A stretch of 10,170 nt of DNA, taken from assembly GCA_902476765.1 (NCBI GenBank), contig CABSEJ010000118.1:1-10170 (forward strand), read 5' to 3'. Under the pieces are notes generated by a model that ran no database searches, was not told the DNA's origin, and was given only the letters and a program-made list of their open reading frames with translations. This document shows, piece by piece, positions 1 to 7,454 of this stretch; within the stretch, counting starts at the first letter, position 1, and each line of letters begins with the position of its first letter. This stretch comes from an uncultured Blautia sp. GTDB lineage: Bacteria; Bacillota; Clostridia; Lachnospirales; Lachnospiraceae. The position numbers and the translations under genes were made by a program.

Positions 1-49
1 TATAAAGCTGTCCTTTTTGTCTGCCCTGAATCTGATACTTTCCTAATGA

Positions 50-78
50 ATTATAGCATAAATATACCCTGTAATGAA
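50..78 (-). promoter_or_regulatory. Possible extended -10 promoter firing out of the window
   Basis: On the minus strand there is a perfect TATAAT (plus 50-55) preceded by TGC, giving an extended -10 (TGnTATAAT). The hexamer 17 bases upstream (plus 73-78) reads TTCATT and is a poor -35. Transcription would start near position 43 and leave the window to the left. The site lies just after the pilus operon terminator, which fits the start of the next transcription unit, but that gene is not visible. Confidence 0.35.
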
Positions 79-107
79 GAAAAAAGAGTTCCATAAGTGG
101 AACTCTT
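78..107 (-). terminator. Rho-independent terminator of the pilus operon
   Basis: There is a perfect 10-bp stem (84-93 with 98-107) and a 4-base loop. On the minus strand it is followed by a U-rich run (plus 78-83 and beyond are A/G-rich, reading TTTTTTCTTC). It lies about 145 bases after the stop of the minor pilin, the last gene of the operon, so it is the natural end of that transcript. Confidence 0.8.
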
Positions 108-120
108 AAGTCAAATACCC

Positions 121-160
121 CGATGCAAGCATGTTCGCTTGGCTCGTTGCTTGCGGGAAT
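121..160 (-). ncRNA. Conserved intergenic stem-loop ahead of a terminator, copy 1
   Basis: A perfect 7-bp stem (125-131, GCAAGCA, with 148-154, TGCTTGC) encloses a loop holding TCGCTTGGCT (plus 135-144). The same plan, with the related motif TCGCCTTAGCGACAT inside a short stem beside a terminator hairpin, occurs at 8501-8536. A third motif copy lies at 10060-10074. Function is unknown. It could be a structured 3' RNA, a terminator-associated repeat or a small peptide gene. The remaining bases 161-251 hold nothing recognisable. Confidence 0.4.
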
Positions 161-251
161 AAAAACAAAATATATATTGCTCAGACTGCCCTTACCGGCA
201 GATATCTCCCTGATAAATCCGGCCTCCCGGGCAGCCCTGCAATTTTCTTAT

Positions 252-1007
252 CTATCCTATTTTCTTTTCTCTCTTCCTTGTTCCCAGATAAACCCAAATG
301 GTTCCTGACAACAGAAAACACAAAGCAGCTCCCTGCCAATTCAGAGTATCGCCTGTCTTGGGTTTTGTGGAAGTAACCGGAGTCTTGGAACTCTCCGGCT
401 TTTTCGGGCTTTCCGGTTTTGTGGGGTTTTCCGGCTCCTTAGGTGGATTTCCCGGCTGAGAATGAATGGCCTCCCCTTTAGGGTAGGTGACAACATCATA
501 TACCCATCCCTCTTCATCCATCATGGGAATGGCTGCCAAAAAAGGATTCACCGTGCCGTAATGACTGCCTTCCGTCTCCCAAATCAGGTATAGCCCTGTT
601 TCCAAATCAGACCAGGATGCCCCGCCATTTGCATCTGTTTTCTGCTCCATTCCTGTGACGCCCTGTTTTTCCAGAAGAGCCAGCAGCTCTTTGGCTGCAG
701 CTACGTTTTCCTCACCGCTGGTGATAGAATTGATATTCCCCTGGAATTCCCGAACCTCCAAGGCCAGGGTATATCCAATGGTTCCGTTCTCAAAACTGGG
801 GATTCCCACACGGAATACCGAAAATCCAACATTAGTTTTGTCCGAATTTTCCTCTTCTAAATCCTCCAGCTTCAGAGTAATACTTCCCTTGGTATCCAGA
901 AGGCCATCTGCCCTGACAGTCCCCGGGCTGCCTGCTGTTATCAGAAGAACTGTGAGAATACAGCATATAAAATATCTGCTGCTGAAAAACATATAAAGTT
1001 TTTTCAT
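252..1007 (-). CDS. Minor (probably basal) pilin with LPXTG-like anchor
   Basis: Predicted 251-residue secreted surface protein, last gene of the pilus operon. The start at 1007 is chosen because it has a Shine-Dalgarno-like AAAGGGG just upstream and gives a clean signal peptide (residues 1-34: KK, then a hydrophobic core ending near VRA). The open frame extends back to 1121, but that part overlaps the sortase gene. Residues about 38-165 form one pilin-type domain with an E-box-like GLYLIWET (138-145). YPK at 175-177 resembles the pilin lysine motif. A proline/lysine/glutamate-rich stalk (185-217) leads to a sorting signal whose motif is KPKTG rather than LPXTG, a hydrophobic segment and a positive tail. 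The Pro-rich stalk and final position suggest the base pilin that is linked to the cell wall. That role is inferred; an ancillary pilin is the alternative. Confidence 0.8.
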   Translation of the reverse strand: MKKLYMFFSSRYFICCILTVLLITAGSPGTVRADGLLDTKGSITLKLEDLEEENSDKTNVGFSVFRVGIPSFENGTIGYTLALEVREFQGNINSITSGEENVAAAKELLALLEKQGVTGMEQKTDANGGASWSDLETGLYLIWETEGSHYGTVNPFLAAIPMMDEEGWVYDVVTYPKGEAIHSQPGNPPKEPENPTKPESPKKPESSKTPVTSTKPKTGDTLNWQGAALCFLLSGTIWVYLGTRKREKKIG

Positions 1008-1033
1008 TCCGTTCCCCTTTCCTTCCATGCTTC

Positions 1034-1882
1034 CTACTTGTTTTTTCTTTTTCTCTTTCCTGCTTTCCTGAAAAGAAAGGCCGTTAAAAGAACAATAGCC
1101 AGAATTGCGGCTCCCACACATATCTGTTTCACCAGCCTGTACTGCTCAAGCTTTTCATCCACGTTGATTCTCTCCTGTTCTGTCTCCTCCTCATACGGGA
1201 TACGAATTCCATGTATCAGAAGTCTGTGGCTGTTCACTCCATAGGGGGTGCAGGTTACCAACGTAACCCGGTCTTCCCCGGGAACAATAGACAGGCTGTC
1301 AATTTCCTCTGGTTCTACCACCTGGATACCGTCAGTCTGATAGCAGTAGGTTTCATCAAACACATGGATAAAAAACAGGTCTCCCTCTTCCATTTCATCT
1401 AACTTTGTAAAAAGGTCTGCAGAGGGCAGGCCTCTGTGTCCGGTAATCACCGCATGGGTTCCTGCCCCGCCTACAGGAAAGGATGAGCCTTCATAATGGC
1501 CTGCCCCCTCCTTTAATACTTCTTTTTCTGTTCCGTGGTAAATAGGTAGGTAGATATTCAAATCCGGAATCTCTACCGTTCCTATAACCCCGTCCTCATT
1601 ATAGTTCAAAATGGAAGCATATTCTTCAGAATCCTTTTGCACTTCTGTTATAGCCTGTTCTATGGAGCCGTATTCCAGCAGTCTCTCATTGTATTCCCTG
1701 GCCTCTTGAAGGTATTTCTCCTTATCCTCCGGCACTATCTGAGCCGACGAGGCCACATAATGGGAAACCACATTATACTGCCTGTACACATTCACATAAT
1801 TGCTGATAGCCGGATAAAAGAAAATCAAAATCCCTGCAATAAGCAGCAGTACAGAAAAAACAAGGGAAAGCTTCTTCTTCAT
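1034..1882 (-). CDS. srtC: Class C (pilin-polymerising) sortase
   Basis: A 282-residue membrane cysteine transpeptidase that joins pilin subunits by cleaving LPXTG-like signals and linking them to a pilin lysine. The catalytic set is complete: His149 in TGHRGLP, Cys211 in TLVTC and Arg220 in NSHRLLI. The N-terminal membrane segment is about residues 5-24. A second hydrophobic segment at about 253-271 with a basic tail is the class C hallmark. YLPIYHGT (111-118) is a typical family block. I do not see a clear DPF/DPW lid motif before the core, which is common in clostridial members. The start ATG at 1882 lies 3 bases after the major pilin stop, with no strong Shine-Dalgarno of its own, so translation is probably coupled. 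The minor pilin begins 26 bases after its stop. Confidence 0.95.
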   Translation of the reverse strand: MKKKLSLVFSVLLLIAGILIFFYPAISNYVNVYRQYNVVSHYVASSAQIVPEDKEKYLQEAREYNERLLEYGSIEQAITEVQKDSEEYASILNYNEDGVIGTVEIPDLNIYLPIYHGTEKEVLKEGAGHYEGSSFPVGGAGTHAVITGHRGLPSADLFTKLDEMEEGDLFFIHVFDETYCYQTDGIQVVEPEEIDSLSIVPGEDRVTLVTCTPYGVNSHRLLIHGIRIPYEEETEQERINVDEKLEQYRLVKQICVGAAILAIVLLTAFLFRKAGKRKRKNK

Positions 1883-1885
1883 GAC

Positions 1886-3490
1886 TTAGTTGTTTCTTTT
1901 CAGCTTACGGGACACAAAGAAGATACCTGCTGCAATCAGTACAAGGCCAACTGCATAGAATACATTAGTTCCCATACCACCGGTGCTTGGAAGGGTAAGG
2001 CCTTCATAGTTCTTAATCTGAACCACGAACTCAATCGTCTTTCCGTCAACCTGCACATTGTTTACTACGGTTCCTGCTGTATTGGAATTTGCAATGGTAA
2101 CTGTATACTTACCATTATAATGTTCTCCGGTCTTTAATCCGGCAATGGTTACCTCAACCGGCTCACCTAACAGCTTGTATCCTTCAGGAGCTTTCTCCTC
2201 CACGATTTTATATGTGCCTGCATTTAAACCGGCAAAATATACCATACCGTTTTCGTCTGTAGTCACTTTATCTCCGGATATTACAACTACGTTGCCGTTT
2301 TCGTCGTATGTATATTTTCCTACAACCTTATTGGAAGAATCTTTCAGAGAAAATTCTGCTCCGGCCAAATCTTTTGTCACATCCTCAGCATCCACTTTGC
2401 GGATAGCTAATTCGTAGGTATAGCTGATAACCTTATCTGCAATATGGTTTTCCCCTGTATTGTTCGTAACATCCAAGGTTACCTGGTTAGGGTTGCCCGG
2501 TGCTCCGATGACAGCCTTTTCATTAACCTTTCCGCTTAAGGTAACAGTAATCCTGGTACCACTCATAATTTTAGAGTAATCAAAATTCCATACAAGTACC
2601 GTGTTGGTTCCCACTGTACTCTTGCTTGTGGTATACTCTACACCTTCAGTCAGTGGCTTGGTGCCGATTCCAGTTTCCATGGTCAGCACGGCATCGTTAT
2701 TGTAGGTAAGACCCTGGCTCATGGTATCTGTAATGTTGTATTTAACTGTGCTTAAATCATAGCTGGAATCATAGGTTGGAATAGTAGAAATAATCTCATA
2801 TTTTACATCATCCCCAATAGCAATGGTATTCGTATCTACTCTCTTGTCTCCCTCTACGATTTTCTTGGAGATAGTAACTCCGTCATCCTTTGGATACATA
2901 GCTACGTCAAACGTATCGCCATAAGGAACTGTTACCAGCATAGCCTTGGAAGCTACCGTTGCTGTTCCCGGAGTACCGCCTAATTCCATATCCTTATCCG
3001 GATTGTTATAATCTGTACTCTGAGACTCTACAACCAGATAATAGCCCAGGTCTACTGTAGTCTTCACACCAGTATTCAGGGTGTAGTCTGCCTGGGTTCC
3101 CTTTGCTTCAATATACTGCTGCAGAGACTTTGTCACTGCTGATAAAGTAGCAGAAGGAGTCACCTCACTTGGGGACTGGATTGTAGTGTTGATTCCATCG
3201 CTGGCCATTTTGCTGAGGCTGTCGATGGTAATGTTTCCGTATGCAGCCTTTCCGAAAAAGTCTGTAAAATTCGCAGTGGCTGTATAATCGTATACATCAC
3301 CGCTTTTTGTGGCCGATAATATCTTGTATGCGGAAAAAGTTGAGCCTTTCTTTGTAACGGTAAGAGACCCACTGTCCGGGTCAACGGCAGAAGCTGTGAC
3401 AGAGGTTAATGGCGGTATACCTCCCTTCTCTGCTTTTGGTATTTTATAGCAAGCAGAAGGCCAATGCCCAAAAGCATAAGTCCTCCGCAT
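1886..3490 (-). CDS. Major pilin (fimbrial isopeptide-forming protein), leader lost
   Basis: Shaft pilin of a sortase-built pilus. The mature protein appears to begin near VDPDSGSLTVTKKG. GSLTVTKKGSTFSAYKIL is the usual N-terminal domain opening of this family. Residue numbers here count from the ATG at 3490. The pilin motif VAMYPK has its lysine at residue 201 (codon 2890-2888). A C-terminal Cna-B domain carries the E-box YKIVEEKAPEGY. The protein ends LPSTGG, hydrophobic segment, RKLKRNN. The frame is open back to an ATG at 3490, but those first residues overlap the adhesin gene in another frame and are no signal peptide. Only the last part of one (LTSVTASA) is present. A good Shine-Dalgarno at 3419-3427 sits 8 bases before AT-T where an ATG is expected, and that frame does not match the pilin. 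I infer a small deletion removing the start codon and most of the leader, so this copy is probably non-functional or misassembled. Confidence 0.85.
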   Translation of the reverse strand: MRRTYAFGHWPSACYKIPKAEKGGIPPLTSVTASAVDPDSGSLTVTKKGSTFSAYKILSATKSGDVYDYTATANFTDFFGKAAYGNITIDSLSKMASDGINTTIQSPSEVTPSATLSAVTKSLQQYIEAKGTQADYTLNTGVKTTVDLGYYLVVESQSTDYNNPDKDMELGGTPGTATVASKAMLVTVPYGDTFDVAMYPKDDGVTISKKIVEGDKRVDTNTIAIGDDVKYEIISTIPTYDSSYDLSTVKYNITDTMSQGLTYNNDAVLTMETGIGTKPLTEGVEYTTSKSTVGTNTVLVWNFDYSKIMSGTRITVTLSGKVNEKAVIGAPGNPNQVTLDVTNNTGENHIADKVISYTYELAIRKVDAEDVTKDLAGAEFSLKDSSNKVVGKYTYDENGNVVVISGDKVTTDENGMVYFAGLNAGTYKIVEEKAPEGYKLLGEPVEVTIAGLKTGEHYNGKYTVTIANSNTAGTVVNNVQVDGKTIEFVVQIKNYEGLTLPSTGGMGTNVFYAVGLVLIAAGIFFVSRKLKRNN

Positions 3491-6400
3491 GTAAACGGCA
3501 GATTTCCCTTTCCTCCTGTTTCAGGAAGCTGGATTTCCTCTTTTTTATTATTTTTCACGGTAATAGATACACTCGCTCCACTGAAGCTTTTTTCAACCGT
3601 TATCATGGCTGCGTCTTCTTCTTGGTAACGCACCTCCACATCTGCTATCTGGCCTTTACTTACGGTTACCTTAATATGGCCTTCTCCCAGAGCATTATAT
3701 CCATCTGGTGCCTTTGCTTCTACAATGTAATAAGTTCCGTTTCCAAGGTCTCTGAATCTTGCGTATCCTTCAGTGGAATTTTTTCCGATTTCTATGGTTT
3801 GCAAAGGAGCTCCTTCCGGAGTCTGCCGAAGTTCAAAGACAGCTCCGTTTAATTTTCCTCCGTCTTCGGCATCCACCTTATACATATAGATGTCCACTTT
3901 TTTCGGTTCGTTTTTCCAGATAACGTAAGCAGTATCCTCTTTTATGATATATGAGTTCAGACTATAGGATGGAGTCATGGTCACTTCTCCTGTGGCATTG
4001 ACACGAACACATAAGTTATAGTTTATGGAACTGGTAAAATCTTTATAACCTTCCGGCATTTTTGTCTCCACGATATAATAGGTCTCACCGGCCTTCAAAT
4101 GCTCAAAGGTAACCATTCCATCTGAGTCGCTGGTCTTGGTATCCAGAGTAGTCCCGCTGTGTGTACCACTTCTCAGTTCGAACTCTGCTCCTTCCAGCGG
4201 ATTCTCCGTCTCGGAGTCTACCTTTTTTAGTTTCACAGAGGTTTCTATTTTTTCATTTTTTAATATAAAATGAAAATCTCCGGATTCCTGTACCTGTCCT
4301 AAATCTCCGTATCCATTTTCTGTATCCCAGGGAGAAACCTCTCCTTCCTGGTTAATCACAAATTTGATATAGCCTTCCGGAAGCTTATACTCAGATGGAG
4401 CTGTTGTCTCCTTTATGTAATAGGTTCCTGGAAGTAAATCCCTAAAGGTCACTTTACCTGTGCTGGAAGCGCTTTTCTCTGTGTCTACAACCGTACCGCT
4501 GAGACTATCTTTATAGAGAGAAAATTTTGCGTCTTTTAGTCCGTTTCCCGATTCATCTGCCTTTTTCAAAACAAAGGAACCTCTGGGCTGCTCTTCATTT
4601 CCCAGCTGGTAATCATAAGGCTGGTTTGTCACCTTATTCCCTAAATCCCCGTATCCGTTGTCTACAATGCTGATACTTCCCTGAGCATTTACTTTAAACT
4701 GAATATATCCCTCTGGAAGCAAATATCCTTCCGGAGCTTTTGTCTCTATCACATAATAGGTTCCTACATCTAACTTTTCAAACTTCACCAATCCGTCTGT
4801 GCCGCTGACTGCCGTCTGAAGGTCTTCTCCATACCGGCTTTCACGAAGAGCAAACTCTGCGCCTTCCAGAGCAACACTTTCGTTTTGGCTGTCTACCTTC
4901 TTAACTGTGAATTCCGCTTCCACCGGTTCTGTTCTCTCATTTTTCAGAGTAAATTTAATCTCTCCCGAGGTATGGGTAATACCTGCGCTTCCCACCCTAT
5001 TGGAGGTAACATTAACAGCACCTGAAGACAGTGTTACTCCGATATATCCGCCGTCTAATTTATATCCTTCCGGAGCTTTACTCTCATAGATATAGTATTC
5101 TTTATTAGGCGTCATAACCCTATGCAGGTTTTCAAAGCTTACCACTCCGTCTGCATCGCTGACGGCTTTCATCAATTCTTGCCCCATCATCATGTCGTCT
5201 GTGAGAACAAATTCTGCTCCCTGCAGTCCCATGTTCGTATCGTTCTCATCTACTTTAAGCAATTTAAAGCCCGGTCCTTCTTCAGCCGTATTGGTAATGG
5301 TAATAGTCTCTTGGTGTTGGGAATTTTCATATACCTCGTCTGCTTCTGCATAGGTAGTAGAGACAAAGGTGAAACCGGACGGTACAGTTTCCTTCACATA
5401 ATAGGTGTAGACATTTCCATTTTTGTCCGCCACAGGCAGATGTTCCCAAATATCATTGGAGGGAAGCTTCCAGCCCTGGGATTTTTTCAGGGTTTTGTCA
5501 CTGCCGGTAACCTTGCTGCCATTGGGATTAGCGTCTGACTTTCTCCAAAGCTCTACAGTAATAGAATCCGGCAGATCCTCAGAGGTATAGCTTCCTGTCC
5601 ACTTTTTCTCTACCGTAAGATTGATAAGCTTCTGTTCGTTGGTAATAACAATGGTACCGCTGCTGGTGGTTTCTGTAGAGGATACGAAGGTATAGCCTGA
5701 TGGAACTGTCTCCTTCACATAATAGGTGTAAACATTTCCGTTGGAATCCGCTACAGGCAGGTTCTTCCAGTCATCATCGTCAGGAAGGGTCCAGTTTTCA
5801 GAAGCCTTCAGGGTTTTATAGCTGTATGGTACCAGCTCGCCTCCCGGCTTTGCGGAAGATTTTCGCCAAAGCTGTACATTCACCGTTTCCGGCCGATAGG
5901 TCTGTGACCATTCACCTGTCCAATCTTTCTTTACGTTCAGCCGCAGCTTACTGGGTACTGAAAGTTGGAAGGTTGTGCTGTCCTCTATCTCTTCCTCCGT
6001 TACTTCCCAGAAGCCCATGGACTGATTATTTGTATTATTGCTTCGGTAATTCATTACCTTTTCCCGGTCAAATTTTCCGGAAGCCTTTACCGTAATGGTA
6101 TAAGTCTTTCCAGCTTCCACAGAAGACTTGGGAAAGGTAATTTTGTATTGCCCCTTGGAAGCATCCACCGCTACAATCTTTGCTCCTGACGGCGCATTTG
6201 ACAAAGTCAGTTCCAGGCTGTCCGCATCAAATTCAGAAGAATGGTCCAGACTGCTGCCGTCCCTGCTGGTAGACTCAGGAGTAACGGTAAAAGTGGCCTC
6301 ATAATTGCTTCCATTTAAAGTCGGTTCAGAGGTTGCGTCCACATGGAACTCAATTTTATCCAGGTATCCGTTATTGGCCCATTTACCATAAGCCTTTGCA

Positions 6401-6798
6401 TCATTAAAAAACTGCTTTGCAATGTCCAAAGCCTGATATTTATAGGCATTATAATCAATGGATGCGCTATTCATCACATAATATCTGGCATCATCTGCCA
6501 CCTGGACATCTGACATACTGAACTTAATTTCATTAGACCAGCCATGCTGAGCGCTGTCGCTGGCCGGATTCAATTCCGGGTCTGCAATCAACGCATGGGC
6601 TACCAACTGGGTAATGGCATAGTCCATAGGCCAGGTTCCGTCTCCTGCTCCTATGGAATACTTAGAATCCACAGAATCCTGCTGCACATACTGGGCTCCG
6701 TGAGCCATAGTATAGGCCAAAGCAGAATACAGGGCAGAGTCCGCCCATTTGGCGCCGTTGGCCCCGTAAATATCCGAGCTGCTGGAATTTTGTCCCAC
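3406..6798 (-). CDS. Tip adhesin, C-terminal part after frameshift (Cna-B repeats, LPETG)
   Basis: Major part (1130 residues from a GTG at 6798) of a large pilus tip adhesin. The open frame really extends to 6846 and includes RYAYCFEVG, whose Cys (codon 6807-6805) is in the usual position for a thioester domain. ITQL (Gln codon 6609-6607) supplies the partner Gln. These two residues form the reactive Cys-Gln thioester in Gram-positive adhesins. Two long, near-duplicate Cna-B domains follow (about 286-370 and 393-477, both ending YTYYVKETVPSG). Then come about five shorter SpaA/Cna-B-like domains with E-boxes YYIYESKAPEGY, YYVIETKAPEGY, YYIKETTAPSEY, YYIVETKMPEGY and YYIVEAKAPDGY. The C-terminus is LPETGG (1091-1096), a membrane segment and a basic tail. 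The GTG is not a plausible native start: it lies after the thioester Cys and has no signal peptide. This is the body of the gene that starts at 7111. Confidence 0.88.
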   Translation of the reverse strand: MGQNSSSSDIYGANGAKWADSALYSALAYTMAHGAQYVQQDSVDSKYSIGAGDGTWPMDYAITQLVAHALIADPELNPASDSAQHGWSNEIKFSMSDVQVADDARYYVMNSASIDYNAYKYQALDIAKQFFNDAKAYGKWANNGYLDKIEFHVDATSEPTLNGSNYEATFTVTPESTSRDGSSLDHSSEFDADSLELTLSNAPSGAKIVAVDASKGQYKITFPKSSVEAGKTYTITVKASGKFDREKVMNYRSNNTNNQSMGFWEVTEEEIEDSTTFQLSVPSKLRLNVKKDWTGEWSQTYRPETVNVQLWRKSSAKPGGELVPYSYKTLKASENWTLPDDDDWKNLPVADSNGNVYTYYVKETVPSGYTFVSSTETTSSGTIVITNEQKLINLTVEKKWTGSYTSEDLPDSITVELWRKSDANPNGSKVTGSDKTLKKSQGWKLPSNDIWEHLPVADKNGNVYTYYVKETVPSGFTFVSTTYAEADEVYENSQHQETITITNTAEEGPGFKLLKVDENDTNMGLQGAEFVLTDDMMMGQELMKAVSDADGVVSFENLHRVMTPNKEYYIYESKAPEGYKLDGGYIGVTLSSGAVNVTSNRVGSAGITHTSGEIKFTLKNERTEPVEAEFTVKKVDSQNESVALEGAEFALRESRYGEDLQTAVSGTDGLVKFEKLDVGTYYVIETKAPEGYLLPEGYIQFKVNAQGSISIVDNGYGDLGNKVTNQPYDYQLGNEEQPRGSFVLKKADESGNGLKDAKFSLYKDSLSGTVVDTEKSASSTGKVTFRDLLPGTYYIKETTAPSEYKLPEGYIKFVINQEGEVSPWDTENGYGDLGQVQESGDFHFILKNEKIETSVKLKKVDSETENPLEGAEFELRSGTHSGTTLDTKTSDSDGMVTFEHLKAGETYYIVETKMPEGYKDFTSSINYNLCVRVNATGEVTMTPSYSLNSYIIKEDTAYVIWKNEPKKVDIYMYKVDAEDGGKLNGAVFELRQTPEGAPLQTIEIGKNSTEGYARFRDLGNGTYYIVEAKAPDGYNALGEGHIKVTVSKGQIADVEVRYQEEDAAMITVEKSFSGASVSITVKNNKKEEIQLPETGGKGNLPFTCGGLMLLGIGLLLAIKYQKQRREVYRH
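3411..3427 (-). promoter_or_regulatory. Orphan ribosome binding site of the major pilin
   Basis: AAGGGAGGT (minus strand, 3427-3419) is a near-perfect Shine-Dalgarno. It is followed by an 8-base spacer (3418-3411) and then ATT at 3410, inside the last codons of the adhesin. The spacing is ideal for a start codon at 3410, but none is present. The adhesin stop TAA (3408-3406) overlaps the same spot. It marks where the original pilin start probably was, just beside a deletion junction. Confidence 0.6.
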
Positions 6799-6799
6799 C

Positions 6800-6849
6800 T
6801 CAAAACAGTAAGCATACCGTGATGTGGACTCTATCCATCTCCCTAACTA
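6800..6849 (-). other. Frameshift zone splitting the adhesin gene
   Basis: The downstream frame is closed upstream by a TAG at 6849-6847, and the upstream frame is closed by a TGA at 6802-6800. The shift must therefore lie between these two stops. The family-typical residues STSRYAYCFE are encoded in the downstream frame from 6828, while VVREMD belongs to the upstream frame. This places the lesion most likely near 6830-6845. As written, the signal peptide and the thioester adhesin body are not on one polypeptide. Confidence 0.75.
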
Positions 6850-7111
6850 CCTTTTCAAAGGTGTCTGGTTTAATTTCTGTAATCTGGGAAGATTCGTTTA
6901 AATTCTTTCCCGATGAATCCTGGACCGTTACCTGGTCCCACAAATCCACCTCTTCGCCCAGCCTTAGTTGGTTATTTTCCGCTTTTACATAAATATCACC
7001 GTTGATTCCCGGTGACTGATTGGAGGCTGCGCTTAACTGGAGAATTCCCATCTGGGCTACCATCACAGCGATTAACAAAACCGCCATAAATTTCTTTCCA
7101 TATCGCCTCAT
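6800..7111 (-). CDS. Tip adhesin, N-terminal part before frameshift (signal peptide)
   Basis: First gene of the pilus operon: 103 residues starting at an ATG with a strong Shine-Dalgarno (AAAGGAG, plus 7121-7127, 9 bases away). Residues 1-29 form a clear Sec signal peptide (MRRYGKKFMAVLLIAVMV, ending near LSAA). The rest is the short lead-in to the thioester domain. The frame ends at TGA 6802-6800 after VHITVCLLF. The other frame over the same bases reads STSRYAYCFEVGQNSS and continues into the long adhesin body. One extra base, or two missing bases, between about 6849 and 6803 would explain the break. There is no homopolymer or canonical slippery heptamer there, so programmed frameshifting or slippage-type phase variation is not suggested. 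Mutation or a sequence error is more likely. Confidence 0.85.
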   Translation of the reverse strand: MRRYGKKFMAVLLIAVMVAQMGILQLSAASNQSPGINGDIYVKAENNQLRLGEEVDLWDQVTVQDSSGKNLNESSQITEIKPDTFEKVVREMDRVHITVCLLF

Positions 7112-7212
7112 AATAGCCTACTCCTTTTCATTTTCCTGCATAATTTCAGAGCTTATCTTTCACCCCTTTTCTTCTATTTTTCTCATAGCTTAAACATATT
7201 TATCTGCAGCTG

Positions 7213-7246
7213 TTTATCACATAATGTTAGTTATGTGGTAAAACAA
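7213..7246 (+). repeat. Left inverted repeat / recombinase core site
   Basis: Bases 7221-7246 are the exact reverse complement of 7510-7535 (26 of 26). The site is itself nearly palindromic. A 12-base arm (7213-7224) and its inverse (7231-7242) match at 11 of 12 positions around the 6-base spacer TGTTAG (7225-7230). Two inverted recombinase-binding arms around a 6-8 base crossover spacer is the classic tyrosine recombinase core. It lies 102 bases upstream of the adhesin start. Confidence 0.85.
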
Positions 7247-7312
7247 TATTATATATGGGTGACTCTGCCGGAAATTTTTTATTTTTCTAAAAAGGACAGG
7301 CAATGACATTAT

Positions 7313-7340
7313 ATTATAGACAGCCAAAGGAATTTTTTAA
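7313..7340 (-). promoter_or_regulatory. Weak minus-strand promoter candidate inside the switch
   Basis: A perfect TATAAT on the minus strand (plus 7313-7318) has TTAAAA (plus 7335-7340) 16 bases upstream, matching the -35 consensus at 4 of 6 positions. It points at the pilus operon in the present orientation. It is clearly weaker than the opposite promoter at 7444-7473, but it means the OFF assignment is not certain. Confidence 0.3.
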
Positions 7341-7369
7341 GCCCATTTCCCTTTCTAAAATCCCTTTGG
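7324..7369. repeat. Hairpin inside the invertible segment
   Basis: The 13-base arms 7324-7336 and 7357-7369 are inverted repeats with one mismatch, which becomes a G-U pair in a minus-strand transcript. The loop is 20 bases. On the plus strand the stem is followed by the T-rich TTTATTTGTT, so it might act as a weak terminator or insulator. It lies between the two promoter candidates. Confidence 0.5.
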
Positions 7370-7417
7370 TTTATTTGTTATGGACAAAAACAAAAAATCT
7401 TCAGTTTTACCCACGTC

Positions 7418-7454
7418 AAAAAAGCCAATAGCGGTTTTTCGTATTGACTTTTTT
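7418..7454. repeat. Inverted repeat covering the -35 of the switch promoter
   Basis: The arms 7418-7430 and 7442-7454 pair at 12 of 13 positions around an 11-base loop. The right arm contains the -35 hexamer TTGACT (7444-7449). This may be an operator for a regulator, a cruciform or a transcript hairpin. Nothing in the window identifies a binding protein. Confidence 0.5.

Noticed and set aside
180..215. Second terminator directly after the minor pilin (CTGCC/GGCAG stem)
   Set aside because: The stem is only about 5 bp and no U-run follows; the hairpin at 78-107 is far better.
1008..1121. Longer minor pilin starting at 1121 or 1028
   Set aside because: The extra residues overlap the sortase gene or disrupt the signal peptide, and the start at 1007 has the better ribosome site.
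3406..3490. Adhesin-pilin fusion by programmed frameshifting in the overlap
   Set aside because: No canonical slippery heptamer is present (CCAAAAG only), and a fusion after the LPETG anchor and membrane segment makes no biological sense.
6796..6798. Separate adhesin gene starting at GTG 6798
   Set aside because: It would lack a signal peptide and the thioester cysteine, both of which lie upstream; it is the continuation of the gene starting at 7111.
3400..6800. CRISPR-like or simple tandem array from repeated blocks
   Set aside because: The repetition is protein-level Cna-B domain repetition within one coding frame, with no constant short repeats and spacers.
7385..7419. Minus-strand promoter with TTGACG at 7414-7419
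   Set aside because: No acceptable -10 lies 15-19 bases downstream.
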